Source: Actinomycetes bacterium
GTDB taxonomy: Bacteria > Actinomycetota > Actinomycetes > DATJPE01
Assembly: GCA_035506535.1 (NCBI GenBank)
Contig: DATJPE010000083.1
Span: 1-64,000 of the forward strand
Direction of reading: 5' to 3'
DNA: 64,000 nucleotides
In this document: piece by piece, positions 1 through 8,177 of the stretch
Layout of the letters: each line of letters opens with the position of its first letter
Position numbering within the stretch: position 1 is the first letter of the stretch
Position numbers and translations under genes: made by a program
Notes under the pieces: generated by a model
Databases searched by the model: none
Told to the model about the DNA's origin: nothing
What the model saw: only the letters and a program-made list of their open reading frames with translations

Positions 1-2
1 GG

Positions 3-410
3 GCGCCGACGACCGGGGGCAGCGCGGTGTCCTACGACGTGCGCCGCACGCTCATGCACGGGACCAGCGCGGCCGCGGCCCCGGCGGTGGTCGTCCACGG
101 CTTCGGCGGTCTCGACCTTCGTCTGTCGGCTCCGCTCGTGCCGGACACCCAGGGCTGGTACCGCTGGCAGGTCCGTGCACGCGGCCCTGGCGGCCTGTCG
201 GCCTGGCACCTGCTACGGGTCCGGCTCGTGACACTGAGCGGTCGCGGCTGCTCGCCCGCGGTGCTCGGCATGCGTTCGTCCGGTCTGCGCACCACGGCGC
301 ACCGCCTGGCCGGCGGCCAGGGCGTCGCCTACTACGTGGCCGGGCAGTCGCTGGGTGCCGGCCTGCGCCGCCCCGGCAAGGCGCTCGTCCTGACCTGTGC
401 CAAGGCCTGA
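3..410 (+). CDS. C-terminal fragment, possible fibronectin III-like secreted protein
   Basis: The frame is open from the left edge to TGA at 408-410, so the start lies outside the window and about 135 residues are visible. The opening TGGSAVSYDVR and a later ARGPGGLSAW resemble the first strand and the conserved loop of a fibronectin type III repeat. That resemblance is weak and made by eye. No membrane segment is visible. Two cysteines (in GRGCSP and LTCAKA) could form a disulfide in an exported protein. Only three bases separate its stop from the next ATG, so it is probably co-transcribed with the SARP-FHA regulator. A substrate or role cannot be assigned. Confidence 0.5.
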   Translation, partial: APTTGGSAVSYDVRRTLMHGTSAAAAPAVVVHGFGGLDLRLSAPLVPDTQGWYRWQVRARGPGGLSAWHLLRVRLVTLSGRGCSPAVLGMRSSGLRTTAHRLAGGQGVAYYVAGQSLGAGLRRPGKALVLTCAKA

Positions 411-413
411 CCC

Positions 414-1526
414 ATGAGCGCCGCACGTGCCCGCTTCGGGGTCCTCGGCCCGCTCGAGGTCCACCTCGACGGGGCGCTGGTCCCCATCGGCGGCCCCAAG
501 CAGCGCACCGCCCTCGCGGTCCTGCTGCTCGAGCCGGGCAGGGTCGTCGCCGCGGAGCGCATCGCGGAGTGCATCTGGGGAGAGGAGCTCCCCGAGCGCT
601 GGTCCGCCACCCTGCAGGTGTACGTGTACAACCTGCGGCGGGCGCTGCGCGGCTCGGACTGCGTGGACTCCGACGACGGGGTCCTCCTCGGACGTCGGCC
701 CGGCTACGCCGTCGAGGCCGACGCGGCCACCCTCGACCTGCTGCAGCTGGAGGAGCTGACCGCGCAGGCCCGCGAGCGCCGCGACGCCGGCGACGGGGCG
801 GCCGCAGCGCACCTGTACCGGCTGGCCCTGTCGCTGTGGCGCGGCCCCACCCTGGCCGACCTCGTCGTGATGCCGCGCGTGGCCGCGCTCACCGTCCCGA
901 TCGAGCGGCGGCGCACGCACCTGATGTCCGAGTGCTTCGACCTCGAGCTGGCCCTGGGCCGGCACCGTCAGCTGCTCCCCGAGCTGGAGGCGGCCTGCGC
1001 GGCCGAGCCGCTGGACGAGCGCCTCGCCGGGCAGCTCGTGGTGGCGCTGTACCGGGCCGGGCGGCAGGCGGATGCGCTGGTGACGTACCGCCGGACCGCA
1101 CGCCGGCTGGTCGAGGAGCTGGGGATCGACCCCGGCCCCGACCTGCGCTCCCTGGAGGCGGCGGTGCTGCGCCAGGATCCGTCGCTGGACCTGCCCGCCC
1201 CGGCGGCCGATCCCGGCGTCACCCTCCAGCGCGACGACCGGGGTCTGCGCGGCGCGGTCCTCGTGCTGCCCAACGGGGTCGAGCTGGAGCTGGCCGCCCG
1301 CACCTGGCTGATCGGCCGGCATCCCGACTGCCAGGTGGTCCTCGCCGATCCGGAGGCGTCCCGCCGGCACGCCGAGGTACGTCCGGTCCCGGGCGGCTAC
1401 GTCCTCGTCGACCTCGCCTCGACCAACGGCACCAGGGTCGGGGACCGGGAGGTCCGCGAGCACCGCCTGGAGGACGGCGACCGCATCGGCGTCGGCACCA
1501 CCACCCTGGTGTTCCGCGCCGGGTGA
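414..1526 (+). CDS. SARP-family transcriptional regulator with C-terminal FHA domain (EmbR-like)
   Basis: This 370-residue protein has the architecture of EmbR. An OmpR-type winged-helix DNA-binding domain covers about residues 7-95 (GPKQRTALAVLLL near 27, VYVYNLRRAL near 65). A bacterial transcriptional activation domain covers about 105-250 (AGRQADALVTYRR, ELGIDPGPDL). A forkhead-associated domain covers about 280-368, with GRH at 301-303, SRRHAEV near 316 and TNGT near 337, the usual phosphothreonine-binding loops. In the family, a Ser/Thr kinase signal is read by the FHA domain and controls transcription. No kinase gene is present here. The ATG lies three bases after the upstream stop. 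Target genes are unknown. Confidence 0.88.
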   Translation: MSAARARFGVLGPLEVHLDGALVPIGGPKQRTALAVLLLEPGRVVAAERIAECIWGEELPERWSATLQVYVYNLRRALRGSDCVDSDDGVLLGRRPGYAVEADAATLDLLQLEELTAQARERRDAGDGAAAAHLYRLALSLWRGPTLADLVVMPRVAALTVPIERRRTHLMSECFDLELALGRHRQLLPELEAACAAEPLDERLAGQLVVALYRAGRQADALVTYRRTARRLVEELGIDPGPDLRSLEAAVLRQDPSLDLPAPAADPGVTLQRDDRGLRGAVLVLPNGVELELAARTWLIGRHPDCQVVLADPEASRRHAEVRPVPGGYVLVDLASTNGTRVGDREVREHRLEDGDRIGVGTTTLVFRAG

Positions 1527-1575
1527 GCCTCGGCCGGGGCCCTCGGATCTGGGGCGGCCGGTCCCCCGCGGCGGC

Positions 1576-1581
1576 TACCCT
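1576..1581 (+). promoter_or_regulatory. -10 element TACCCT, probable leaderless promoter of the GNAT gene
   Basis: TACCCT ends six bases before GTG at 1588, which places the predicted transcription start on the start codon. No Shine-Dalgarno-like sequence lies between. The same geometry recurs upstream of dapB, thyX, dapA, ftsK, rimO and the DUF3046 gene in this window. Confidence 0.5.
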
Positions 1582-1587
1582 CCCCGT

Positions 1588-2415
1588 GTGATCGGGACGG
1601 CCGCCCTTCGCGTGCTCGATCAGCATGACCGGGCCGCGGCCGAGGAGCTGCTCGCGCGCGACCCCCTCGTCAACGTCTTCGTCGCCTCCCGCTTCCGGCC
1701 CGGGTCCGGCCTCGGCGGCGAGCTGTGGGGCTGGACGGTCGACGGCCGGCTGGACGCGCTGTGCTACTCCGGCGCCAACCTGGTGCCGGTCGACGCCGGG
1801 ACGGAGGCGATCGAGGCCTTCGCGGACCGCGCCCGCCGCCAGGGCAGGCGCTGCTCCTCGATCGTGGGTCCGACCGAGATGGTCGAGCCGCTGTGGCGCC
1901 TGCTCGAGCCGACGTGGGGGCCGGCGAGGGCGATCCGCGCCCGGCAGCCGTACATGGCCATCGACGCCGACCCGCTGGTGGAGCCGGACCCGCTCGTGCG
2001 GCGGGTACGTCCCGAGGAGCTCGACCTGCTCTATCCGGCCTCGGTCGCGATGTTCACCGAGGAGGTCGGCGTCTCGCCCGTGGTGGGGGACTCCCGGGCG
2101 TACCGCTCCCGCGTCGCCGAGCTGATCGACGCCGGCCGCGCCTATGCCCGCATCGAGGACGGGCGCGTCGTCTTCAAGGCCGAGGTCGGGGCGGTCTCGC
2201 GCCAGGCCTGCCAGATCCAGGGGGTGTGGGTCGCCCCCGAGCAGCGCGGCCGGGGCCTGTCGGTGCCGGGGACCGCGGCGGTCGTGGCCGCTGCCCGCCG
2301 AGACCACGCGCCCGCCGTCACCCTCTACGTCAACGACTTCAACCTGGCGGCCCGCCGGGCCTACGAGCGGGTCGGCTTCGTCGAGCTCTCGACCTTCACC
2401 TCCGTCTTGTTCTGA
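1588..2415 (+). CDS. GNAT acetyltransferase with N-terminal DUF4081-like domain
   Basis: The protein has 275 residues and starts at GTG. The first ~110 residues resemble the DUF4081 region found before the acetyltransferase domain in an actinobacterial family (LLARDPLVNVFVASRF at the start). The GNAT core follows, with the acetyl-CoA loop VAPEQRGRG near residue 215 and the C-terminal YVNDFNLAARRAYERVGF typical of GNAT strand 5 and helix 4. The gene sits before proS, a position this family often holds in actinomycetes. The acceptor substrate is unknown. A -10 element six bases upstream suggests a leaderless message. Confidence 0.85.
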   Translation: MIGTAALRVLDQHDRAAAEELLARDPLVNVFVASRFRPGSGLGGELWGWTVDGRLDALCYSGANLVPVDAGTEAIEAFADRARRQGRRCSSIVGPTEMVEPLWRLLEPTWGPARAIRARQPYMAIDADPLVEPDPLVRRVRPEELDLLYPASVAMFTEEVGVSPVVGDSRAYRSRVAELIDAGRAYARIEDGRVVFKAEVGAVSRQACQIQGVWVAPEQRGRGLSVPGTAAVVAAARRDHAPAVTLYVNDFNLAARRAYERVGFVELSTFTSVLF

Positions 2416-2509
2416 CCCGCTGCTGTCTCACCCCCACCTGTTCGACCCCGGAGGCGGCACGGCGCGAGCGAGCCGCCCCGCTCGGCGACGGGGCCCAGGG
2501 AAACCTCGC

Positions 2510-2538
2510 TGAAACGTCGGCGCCGGCGCGGATATCCT
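2510..2538 (+). promoter_or_regulatory. candidate proS promoter
   Basis: TGAAAC at 2510-2515 and TATCCT at 2533-2538 are separated by 17 bases, a plausible housekeeping-sigma spacing. The predicted start near 2545 leaves a leader of about 50 bases before the GTG of proS. Confidence 0.4.
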
Positions 2539-2596
2539 CGCCAGGCGCGCGTGAGCGCGCCTCGCCCGCCTCCCGACCCAGCCGAGGGGACTCGAC

Positions 2597-4375
2597 GTGG
2601 TCCTGCGTCTGTCCACGCTGTTCGTGCGCACCTTGCGCGAGGACCCGGCGGACGCCGAGGTCCCCAGCCACCGCCTGCTCGTGCGCGCGGGCTACATCCG
2701 CCGCGCGGCCCCCGGCGGCTACACCTGGCTGCCGCTGGGCTGGCGCGTCTACTCCAAGATCGAGCGGATCGTCCGCGAGGAGATGGACGCCATGGGCGCC
2801 CAGGAGGTGCACTTCCCCGCGCTGCTGCCGCGCGAGCCATACGAGCGCAGCAACCGGTGGACGGAGTACGGCGACGACATCTTCCGGCTGCAGGACCGCA
2901 GGGGGGCCGACCACCTCCTGGGGCCGACCCACGAGGAGATGTTCACGCTGCTCGTCAAGGACCTCTACTCCTCCTACAAGGACCTGCCGGTCTGGCTGTA
3001 CCAGATCCAGACCAAGTTCCGCGACGAGCCGCGGCCGCGGGCCGGGCTTCTGCGGGGCCGCGAGTTCGTGATGAAGGACTCCTACTCCTTCGACGTCGAC
3101 GACGCCGGCCTCGACGCGAGCTACCAGGCGCACCGCGACGCCTACATCAGGATCTTCGACCGGCTGGGCCTGGACTACGTCATCGTGTCGGCGATGTCCG
3201 GGGCGATGGGCGGCTCACGCAGCGAGGAGTTCCTGACCCCGGCGGAGCACGGCGAGGACACGTACGTGCGCTGCACGGCCTGCGACTACGCCGCCAACAC
3301 CGAGGCGGTGCGCGTCGCGGTGCCGCCCGCGATCGGCTACGCCGGCCTGCCGGCGGCCCACGTCGAGGACACCCCGGACACACCGACCATCGAGTCCCTC
3401 GTCGCGCTGGCCAATGCCCGGCCGGACCTGCGCCGCGACGACCGCCCCTGGGTCGCCGCAGACACGCTCAAGAACGTCGTGGTCAAGCTGAGGCACCCGA
3501 CCGGACGGACCGAGGTGCTCGCCGTCGGCGTCCCCGGCGACCGTGAGGTCGACGACAAGCGGCTGGCCGCCCAGGTCCACCCCGCGGTGGTGGAGCCATT
3601 CACCGAGGACGACTTCGCGGCGCACCCGGGGCTGGTGCGTGGCTACATCGGACCGGGTGCGCTCGGGTCCGACAAGCCGGCCGGCGTCCGCTACCTGCTG
3701 GACCCCCGCGTGGTCGACGGGACCCGGTGGATCACCGGCGCCGACCAGCCCGGCCGGCACGTCTTCGACCTGGTGGCCGGGCGCGACTTCGCCGCGGACG
3801 GGACGATCGAGGCGGCCGAGGTCCGCGTCGGCGACCCCTGCCCGAACGGCGACGGTGTGCTCGAGATGGCGCGCGGCATCGAGATGGGCCACATCTTCCA
3901 GCTCGGCCGCAAGTTCGCCGAGGCCCTCGACCTCAAGGTCCTCGACCGGGACGGGCGGCAGGTCGTGGTCACCATGGGGTCCTACGGCATCGGGGTCTCC
4001 CGCGCGGTGGCCGCCATCGCCGAGTCCACCCACGACGACCTCGGCCTGTGCTGGCCGGCCGCGGTCGCGCCGGCGGACGTCCACGTGGTGGCCACCGGCA
4101 AGGACGATGCGGTGTTCGCGGCGGCGGACGCCCTCGTCGACGAGTTGGCCGGCCGGGGCGTCGACGTGCTCTACGACGACCGGCGGCAGGTCTCGCCGGG
4201 GGTGAAGTTCGCCGACGCCGAGTTGATCGGCGTCCCGTGGGTCCTCGTCGTCGGCAAGGGCCTGGCCGAGGGGGTGGTCGAGCTGCGGGACCGGCGTACG
4301 GGGGAGCGGGTCGACGTACCGGTCGCCGACGCCGCCGCCCGGTTCCTGCAGCTCGCCGGGGCGGCCTCGGGGTGA
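2597..4375 (+). CDS. proS: prolyl-tRNA synthetase
   Basis: This 592-residue protein is a cytoplasmic class II aminoacyl-tRNA synthetase that charges tRNA-Pro. Motif 1 includes [17 protein letters not shown] near residues 35-51. Motif 2 starts FRDEPRPR near 141 and runs to KDSYSFD. Motif 3 is GSYGIGVSR at 461-469. Between motifs 2 and 3 lies a long insertion (about 220-400), matching the editing domain of bacterial-type ProRS. The anticodon-binding domain forms the C-terminus ([10 protein letters not shown] onward). Length fits the bacterial family. The stop overlaps the GTG of the HAD hydrolase gene, indicating translational coupling. Confidence 0.96.
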   Translation: MVLRLSTLFVRTLREDPADAEVPSHRLLVRAGYIRRAAPGGYTWLPLGWRVYSKIERIVREEMDAMGAQEVHFPALLPREPYERSNRWTEYGDDIFRLQDRRGADHLLGPTHEEMFTLLVKDLYSSYKDLPVWLYQIQTKFRDEPRPRAGLLRGREFVMKDSYSFDVDDAGLDASYQAHRDAYIRIFDRLGLDYVIVSAMSGAMGGSRSEEFLTPAEHGEDTYVRCTACDYAANTEAVRVAVPPAIGYAGLPAAHVEDTPDTPTIESLVALANARPDLRRDDRPWVAADTLKNVVVKLRHPTGRTEVLAVGVPGDREVDDKRLAAQVHPAVVEPFTEDDFAAHPGLVRGYIGPGALGSDKPAGVRYLLDPRVVDGTRWITGADQPGRHVFDLVAGRDFAADGTIEAAEVRVGDPCPNGDGVLEMARGIEMGHIFQLGRKFAEALDLKVLDRDGRQVVVTMGSYGIGVSRAVAAIAESTHDDLGLCWPAAVAPADVHVVATGKDDAVFAAADALVDELAGRGVDVLYDDRRQVSPGVKFADAELIGVPWVLVVGKGLAEGVVELRDRRTGERVDVPVADAAARFLQLAGAASG

Positions 4376-5106
4376 GCGACACCCCGCCGTCGACCCGGCC
4401 CCGCGCGGTGATCTTCGACTGGGGCGGCACGTTGACGCCCTGGCATGCCATCGACCCGTACGAGCAGTGGCGCCCCTACGCGCGCGTCTACGCCCCTGAC
4501 GACGCCGATGCCCTGGCCGCGCGCCTGGTCGCGGCGGAGGACGCCTCGTGGGCGCGAGCCCGACAGGAGTCCCGCGCGAGCACCCTCGACCACGTCTTCC
4601 GCTCCGCCGGCGTCGAGCCCTCGGGGGAGCGTCACACGCGTGCGCTGGCCGCCTACCACGCGGGCTGGGAGCCGCACACCTACGCAGACCCGGACGCCGC
4701 CGACGTCATGACGGCCATGCGCGACCGCGGCCTCGCGGTCGGCGTGCTCTCGAACACGCTGTGGACGCGGGCCTTCCACGAGGAGGTCTTCGCCAGGGAC
4801 GGGCTGCTCGCCCTCATCGACGGCGCGGTGTACTCCAGCGAGCTGCCGTGGACCAAGCCGCACGCGGACGCGTTCACGGCGGCCATGGCGGCGGTCGGGG
4901 TCACCGACCCCGCGGCCTGCGTGTTCGTCGGCGACCGGCCCTACGACGACATCCACGGCGCCAAGCGGGCCGGCATGCGCGCCGTCCTCGTCCCGCACAG
5001 CGCGATCCCGGCATGGCAGCGCGGGCACGTGCAGGGTGAGCCCGATGCGGTGATCCAACGGCTGTCCGACCTGGTCCCGCTGGTCGACGGCTGGCTCGCC
5101 GGCTGA
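4372..5106 (+). CDS. HAD-superfamily hydrolase
   Basis: The GTG start overlaps the proS stop (GTGA), giving 244 residues. HAD motif I is DWGGTLT from D16; the usual second Asp (DxD) is replaced by Gly, so general acid function may differ. Motif II is SNT in [12 protein letters not shown]. The motif III Lys is in TKPHADAF. Motif IV is [16 protein letters not shown]. This suggests a small-molecule phosphatase or haloacid dehalogenase-like enzyme with an alpha-helical cap. The substrate is not predictable. Coupling to proS is seen in the sequence, but a functional link is not implied. Confidence 0.88.
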   Translation: MSDTPPSTRPRAVIFDWGGTLTPWHAIDPYEQWRPYARVYAPDDADALAARLVAAEDASWARARQESRASTLDHVFRSAGVEPSGERHTRALAAYHAGWEPHTYADPDAADVMTAMRDRGLAVGVLSNTLWTRAFHEEVFARDGLLALIDGAVYSSELPWTKPHADAFTAAMAAVGVTDPAACVFVGDRPYDDIHGAKRAGMRAVLVPHSAIPAWQRGHVQGEPDAVIQRLSDLVPLVDGWLAG

Positions 5107-5117
5107 GCCGGGCCTGC

Positions 5118-5537
5118 TCAGCGGCGCTCGGCGAGACCCGGGAAGGCCACCGGCGTCCCTCCCCAGCGCACCGAGCGGACCGCGGCGTCGACCAGCCAGC
5201 CCGACGCCGCCGCGCGGACCTCGCCCGTCGCGACGGTGACGAGGTCGGCGTAGGGACCGGCCAGCCGGGCCTCGACGGTCGCCGCCAGCGCGCGCGCCTC
5301 GGCGGGCGTGGTCACCGGGCCGCCGACGTCGTAGCCGGCCAACGGGCCGACCGGCGTCCCGCCCGCCGCCACCACCAGCTCCGCGACTCGGTCGCGGCGG
5401 TTCTGGTGGAGCGCGTACGCCTGCCGCGCCGCGGGCTCCTCGCGCGTCCCGCCCAGCTGGGCGCCGACCAGGCCGTAGGCGTAGACGGCGGCGTGCTCAC
5501 CCGCGAGCACCTCCTGGAGCGCCTGGAGCAGGGTCAC
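5118..5537 (-). CDS. DUF4439 ferritin-like domain protein
   Basis: This 139-residue helical protein begins LLQALQEVLAGEHAAVYAYG, with further helices containing HQNRRDRV. That pattern fits the DUF4439 ferritin-like family of actinobacteria, which has a GEHAAVYAYG signature. The GTG start overlaps the stop of the upstream lipoprotein gene by four bases (GTGA), so the two are translated together. Whether it binds a di-metal centre is unknown: Glu and His are present in the first helix, but the full ligand set cannot be confirmed by eye. It converges on the HAD hydrolase gene with 11 bases between stops. Confidence 0.75.
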   Translation of the reverse strand: MTLLQALQEVLAGEHAAVYAYGLVGAQLGGTREEPAARQAYALHQNRRDRVAELVVAAGGTPVGPLAGYDVGGPVTTPAEARALAATVEARLAGPYADLVTVATGEVRAAASGWLVDAAVRSVRWGGTPVAFPGLAERR

Positions 5538-6073
5538 CGGGCCACCAGGGCGGCGGCCAGCGCGGCGTCCGAGGCGGCGACCGAGACGAGCAGGCGGGCG
5601 AGGTCGGGCGAGGCCTGGGCCGCTGCCGCCCGGTGGGCGTCGGAGGTGTCGAGCAGCGCGGTGGCGAGCGAGCGCGCCGTCGCGACCCGGCTTGCGCCCG
5701 GGCCTCCCGAGCCCGTTGCGCTCGAGGAGGGGAGCCGCGGCGCCGCGGAGGCGGCGCTGCCCGAGGGTTGTGCGCTCGGCGAGGGCGGCAGGGTCTCCGA
5801 CAACGCGGTGGCGTGCTCGGCGGAGAAGCGTACGGTCCGCCGCGCGGCGAGGAAGCCGGGGAAGGCGGCCACCGCCGCCGAGGCAAGCTCACCCAGCTCC
5901 CGCTCGCGCGCCACCGCCGCGACTCGGCGAGCCTGGTCGGGCGTCAGCGTCGGGGTCGGCTCGGGCTCGGGCGACGAGCCGGCGGTGCAGGCGGCTGCCG
6001 CGCCACCGGCGAGCAGGCCCGCAAGGACGGCGCGGCGGGTGAGGGGTGCCGGCACGCCGGGACATGCTGCCAT
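5534..6073 (-). CDS. probable Tat-exported lipoprotein of unknown function
   Basis: Read from ATG at 6073, the protein has 179 residues. It starts with a signal of the form [19 protein letters not shown]: paired arginines, a hydrophobic stretch and a lipobox-like Cys, as in Tat-secreted lipoproteins. A Pro/Glu/Thr-rich linker ([12 protein letters not shown]) follows, then a helical domain with a Ser/Ala/Pro-rich insertion (about residues 95-130). It is coupled to the DUF4439 gene by a GTGA overlap. In actinobacteria similar two-gene arrangements occur next to rimP. Its role is unknown. The start is inferred from the signal peptide, since longer in-frame extensions upstream are possible. Confidence 0.68.
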   Translation of the reverse strand: MAACPGVPAPLTRRAVLAGLLAGGAAAACTAGSSPEPEPTPTLTPDQARRVAAVARERELGELASAAVAAFPGFLAARRTVRFSAEHATALSETLPPSPSAQPSGSAASAAPRLPSSSATGSGGPGASRVATARSLATALLDTSDAHRAAAAQASPDLARLLVSVAASDAALAAALVAR

Positions 6074-6210
6074 CCCTTGCGGTCGTGACCGGTGTTCGGG
6101 GCGCCGATCCGGGCCGCCGGGAGGTCCGCCCAGGGTGGTGGCGGCGTTACCCTTGCTGCACCGCGAAGTCGCGGCAGAGCAGGGCCAGACAAGTGCACAA
6201 GGGAGCCGCC

Positions 6211-6705
6211 GTGAGCGCCGCCGACGACCGGGTGCGAGGCGTGGTCGGCCCCGTCGTGGCGGCCGCCGGTCTGGACCTGGAGAGCCTTCAGGTGAGCGCC
6301 GCCGGCCGTCGGCGGCTGCTTCGTGTGGTCGTCGACGCCGACGAGGGGGTCTCCCTGGACACCGTCGCGGAGGTGTCACAGCGGCTGTCACAGGCGCTCG
6401 ACGACACCGACGCCATGGGCGGGCAGCCCTACGTCCTCGAGGTCAGCTCGCCGGGAACCGACCGGCCGCTGACCGAGCCCCGGCACTGGCGGCGGGCCGT
6501 GGGTCGTCTCGTCGAGGTGCGCCTGGTCGCCGGTGGTGCGCTCGAGGGGCGGGTCGTCGGGGCCGACGACGACGGCGTCGACCTCCTCGTCGACCGTCAG
6601 GCGCGCCGGCTGGCGTACCCGGAGGTCGCGCGGGCCGTCGTCCAGGTCGAGTTCTCGCGCCTGGGGGCGGCCGACGACGGCGCTGACGCGAACGGGGAGG
6701 GGTAG
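6211..6705 (+). CDS. rimP: ribosome maturation factor RimP
   Basis: The chosen start is GTG at 6211, preceded by AAGGGAG. The protein has 164 residues. RimP acts in 30S subunit assembly. The N-terminal alpha/beta domain contains [21 protein letters not shown], and the characteristic [14 protein letters not shown] segment lies near residues 75-88. A C-terminal SH3-like barrel follows ([18 protein letters not shown]). It is the first gene of the nusA-infB operon: nusA begins two bases after its stop. Confidence 0.95.
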   Translation: MSAADDRVRGVVGPVVAAAGLDLESLQVSAAGRRRLLRVVVDADEGVSLDTVAEVSQRLSQALDDTDAMGGQPYVLEVSSPGTDRPLTEPRHWRRAVGRLVEVRLVAGGALEGRVVGADDDGVDLLVDRQARRLAYPEVARAVVQVEFSRLGAADDGADANGEG

Positions 6706-6707
6706 CG

Positions 6708-7745
6708 ATGGACGTCGACATGGCGGCCCTGCGCGCGCTGGTGCGCGAGAAGGAGGTGTCCTTCGACCTGCTCGTGGAGGCGATCGAGCAGGCCCTGCTG
6801 GTCGCCTACCACCACACCGAGGGCGCTGCTCCCCGGGCTCGGGTCGAGCTGGACCGGACCACGGGGCACGTGACCGTGTGGGCGCGCGACGTCGACGACG
6901 AGGGCGAAGTGCTCGGCGAGCACGACGACACCCCTGAGGGCTTCGGGCGGATCGCGGCGACGACCGCCAAGAACGTGATCCTGCAGCGGCTGCGCGACGC
7001 CGAGGACGAGCGGACGTACGGCGAGTACCTCGGCAAGGAGGGCGACATCGTCGCGGGGACGATCCAGCAGGGCCCCAACCCGCGCGACGTCCTGGTCGAC
7101 CTCGGCAAGATCGAGGCGATCCTGCCCTCCCAGGAGCAGGTCCCCGGCGAGAAGTACGTCCACGGCGAGCGGATCCGCTGCTACGTGCTGGCCGTGCGCA
7201 AGGGTCTTCGAGGGGCGTCGGTCACGCTGTCGCGGACCCACCCCAACCTGGTCCGCAAGCTGTTCGCCCTGGAGGTGCCCGAGGTCGCCGACGGGACCGT
7301 GGAGATCGTGGCCATCGCGCGCGAGGCCGGCCACCGCAGCAAGGTCGCGGTCCGCTCGACCCGTCCCCAGGTCAACGCCAAGGGCGCGTGCATCGGCCCG
7401 ATGGGGGCGCGGGCCCGGGCGGTGATGAACGAGCTGCACGGCGAGAAGATCGACATCGTCGACTACTCGGACGACCCGGCGGACTTCGTCCGCGAGGCCC
7501 TGCAGCCCGCGCGGGTCAGCTCGGTCGAGATCGTCGACCCCGTCGCCCGCTCCGCCCGCGTGATCGTCCCGGACTACCAGCTCTCGCTGGCCATCGGCCG
7601 GGAGGGCCAGAACGCGCGGCTCGCCGCCCGGTTGACCGGCTGGCGCATCGACATCCGCTCCGATGCCCCGGTCGGGGCCGGCGAGGCGACGCCCGAGGCA
7701 GCGGCGCCGTCCGACCCGGCCGAAACGGTGGGCTCGGAGCGCTGA
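6708..7745 (+). CDS. nusA: transcription termination/antitermination factor NusA
   Basis: The 345-residue protein binds RNA polymerase and nascent RNA. It has the N-terminal polymerase-binding domain (about 1-130), an S1 domain (about 135-200), and two KH domains. KH1 contains [19 protein letters not shown] and KH2 contains [18 protein letters not shown]. It lacks the acidic C-terminal repeats of enterobacterial NusA, as is normal for actinobacteria. It follows rimP by two bases and precedes ylxR closely, consistent with one transcript. Confidence 0.96.
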   Translation: MDVDMAALRALVREKEVSFDLLVEAIEQALLVAYHHTEGAAPRARVELDRTTGHVTVWARDVDDEGEVLGEHDDTPEGFGRIAATTAKNVILQRLRDAEDERTYGEYLGKEGDIVAGTIQQGPNPRDVLVDLGKIEAILPSQEQVPGEKYVHGERIRCYVLAVRKGLRGASVTLSRTHPNLVRKLFALEVPEVADGTVEIVAIAREAGHRSKVAVRSTRPQVNAKGACIGPMGARARAVMNELHGEKIDIVDYSDDPADFVREALQPARVSSVEIVDPVARSARVIVPDYQLSLAIGREGQNARLAARLTGWRIDIRSDAPVGAGEATPEAAAPSDPAETVGSER

Positions 7746-7759
7746 CGGAGGCGCTAGAC

Positions 7760-8122
7760 TTGGAACAGGTCGGTCCGGCCACGGGTCGTTCGCGCCCTCG
7801 ACGCCTCTGTGTCGGGTGCCGGGTGTCCGCGGACAAGGCCGACCTGCTGCGTGTCGTGGCCGTCGGGGGCGTGCTCTTGGCGGACCCACGGGCGCGGCAG
7901 CCCGGGCGAGGGGCGTACGTGCACCCCGACCTCGGGTGCCTCGACGCCGCCGTCCGACGGCGGGCGTTCCCGAGGGCACTACGCGTCCCGGGGCCGCTCG
8001 ACCCAGCCGGGCTGCGGAGCCTCCTCGAGGCGAGCACTCCCAGGAGCAGCATTCCCAAGAGCAGCACCCCCCAAGCGCCGGAAAGCAGGTCCGACGTCGA
8101 TGAGCGCTCGATGAACCGATGA
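7760..8122 (+). CDS. YlxR family RNA-binding protein
   Basis: The YlxR signature RRLCVGCRVSADKADLLRVV is followed by RGAYVHPDLGCLDAAVRRRAF. No ATG or GTG lies upstream in frame. The best start is TTG at 7760, because GGAGG (7747-7751) stands eight bases before it; this gives 120 residues. The nusA stop overlaps the region just upstream, so coupling is likely. YlxR proteins are small nucleic-acid-associated proteins encoded between nusA and infB. The C-terminal tail holds imprecise 15-base repeats encoding Ser/Pro-rich sequence (PRSSIPKSSTPQ), which looks like recent microsatellite growth. Confidence 0.85.
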   Translation: MEQVGPATGRSRPRRLCVGCRVSADKADLLRVVAVGGVLLADPRARQPGRGAYVHPDLGCLDAAVRRRAFPRALRVPGPLDPAGLRSLLEASTPRSSIPKSSTPQAPESRSDVDERSMNR

Positions 8123-8177
8123 GCACGCCCAGGTAACGACGGTCCGCGCACGAGCCCGGACCAGGTGAAGGAGAACA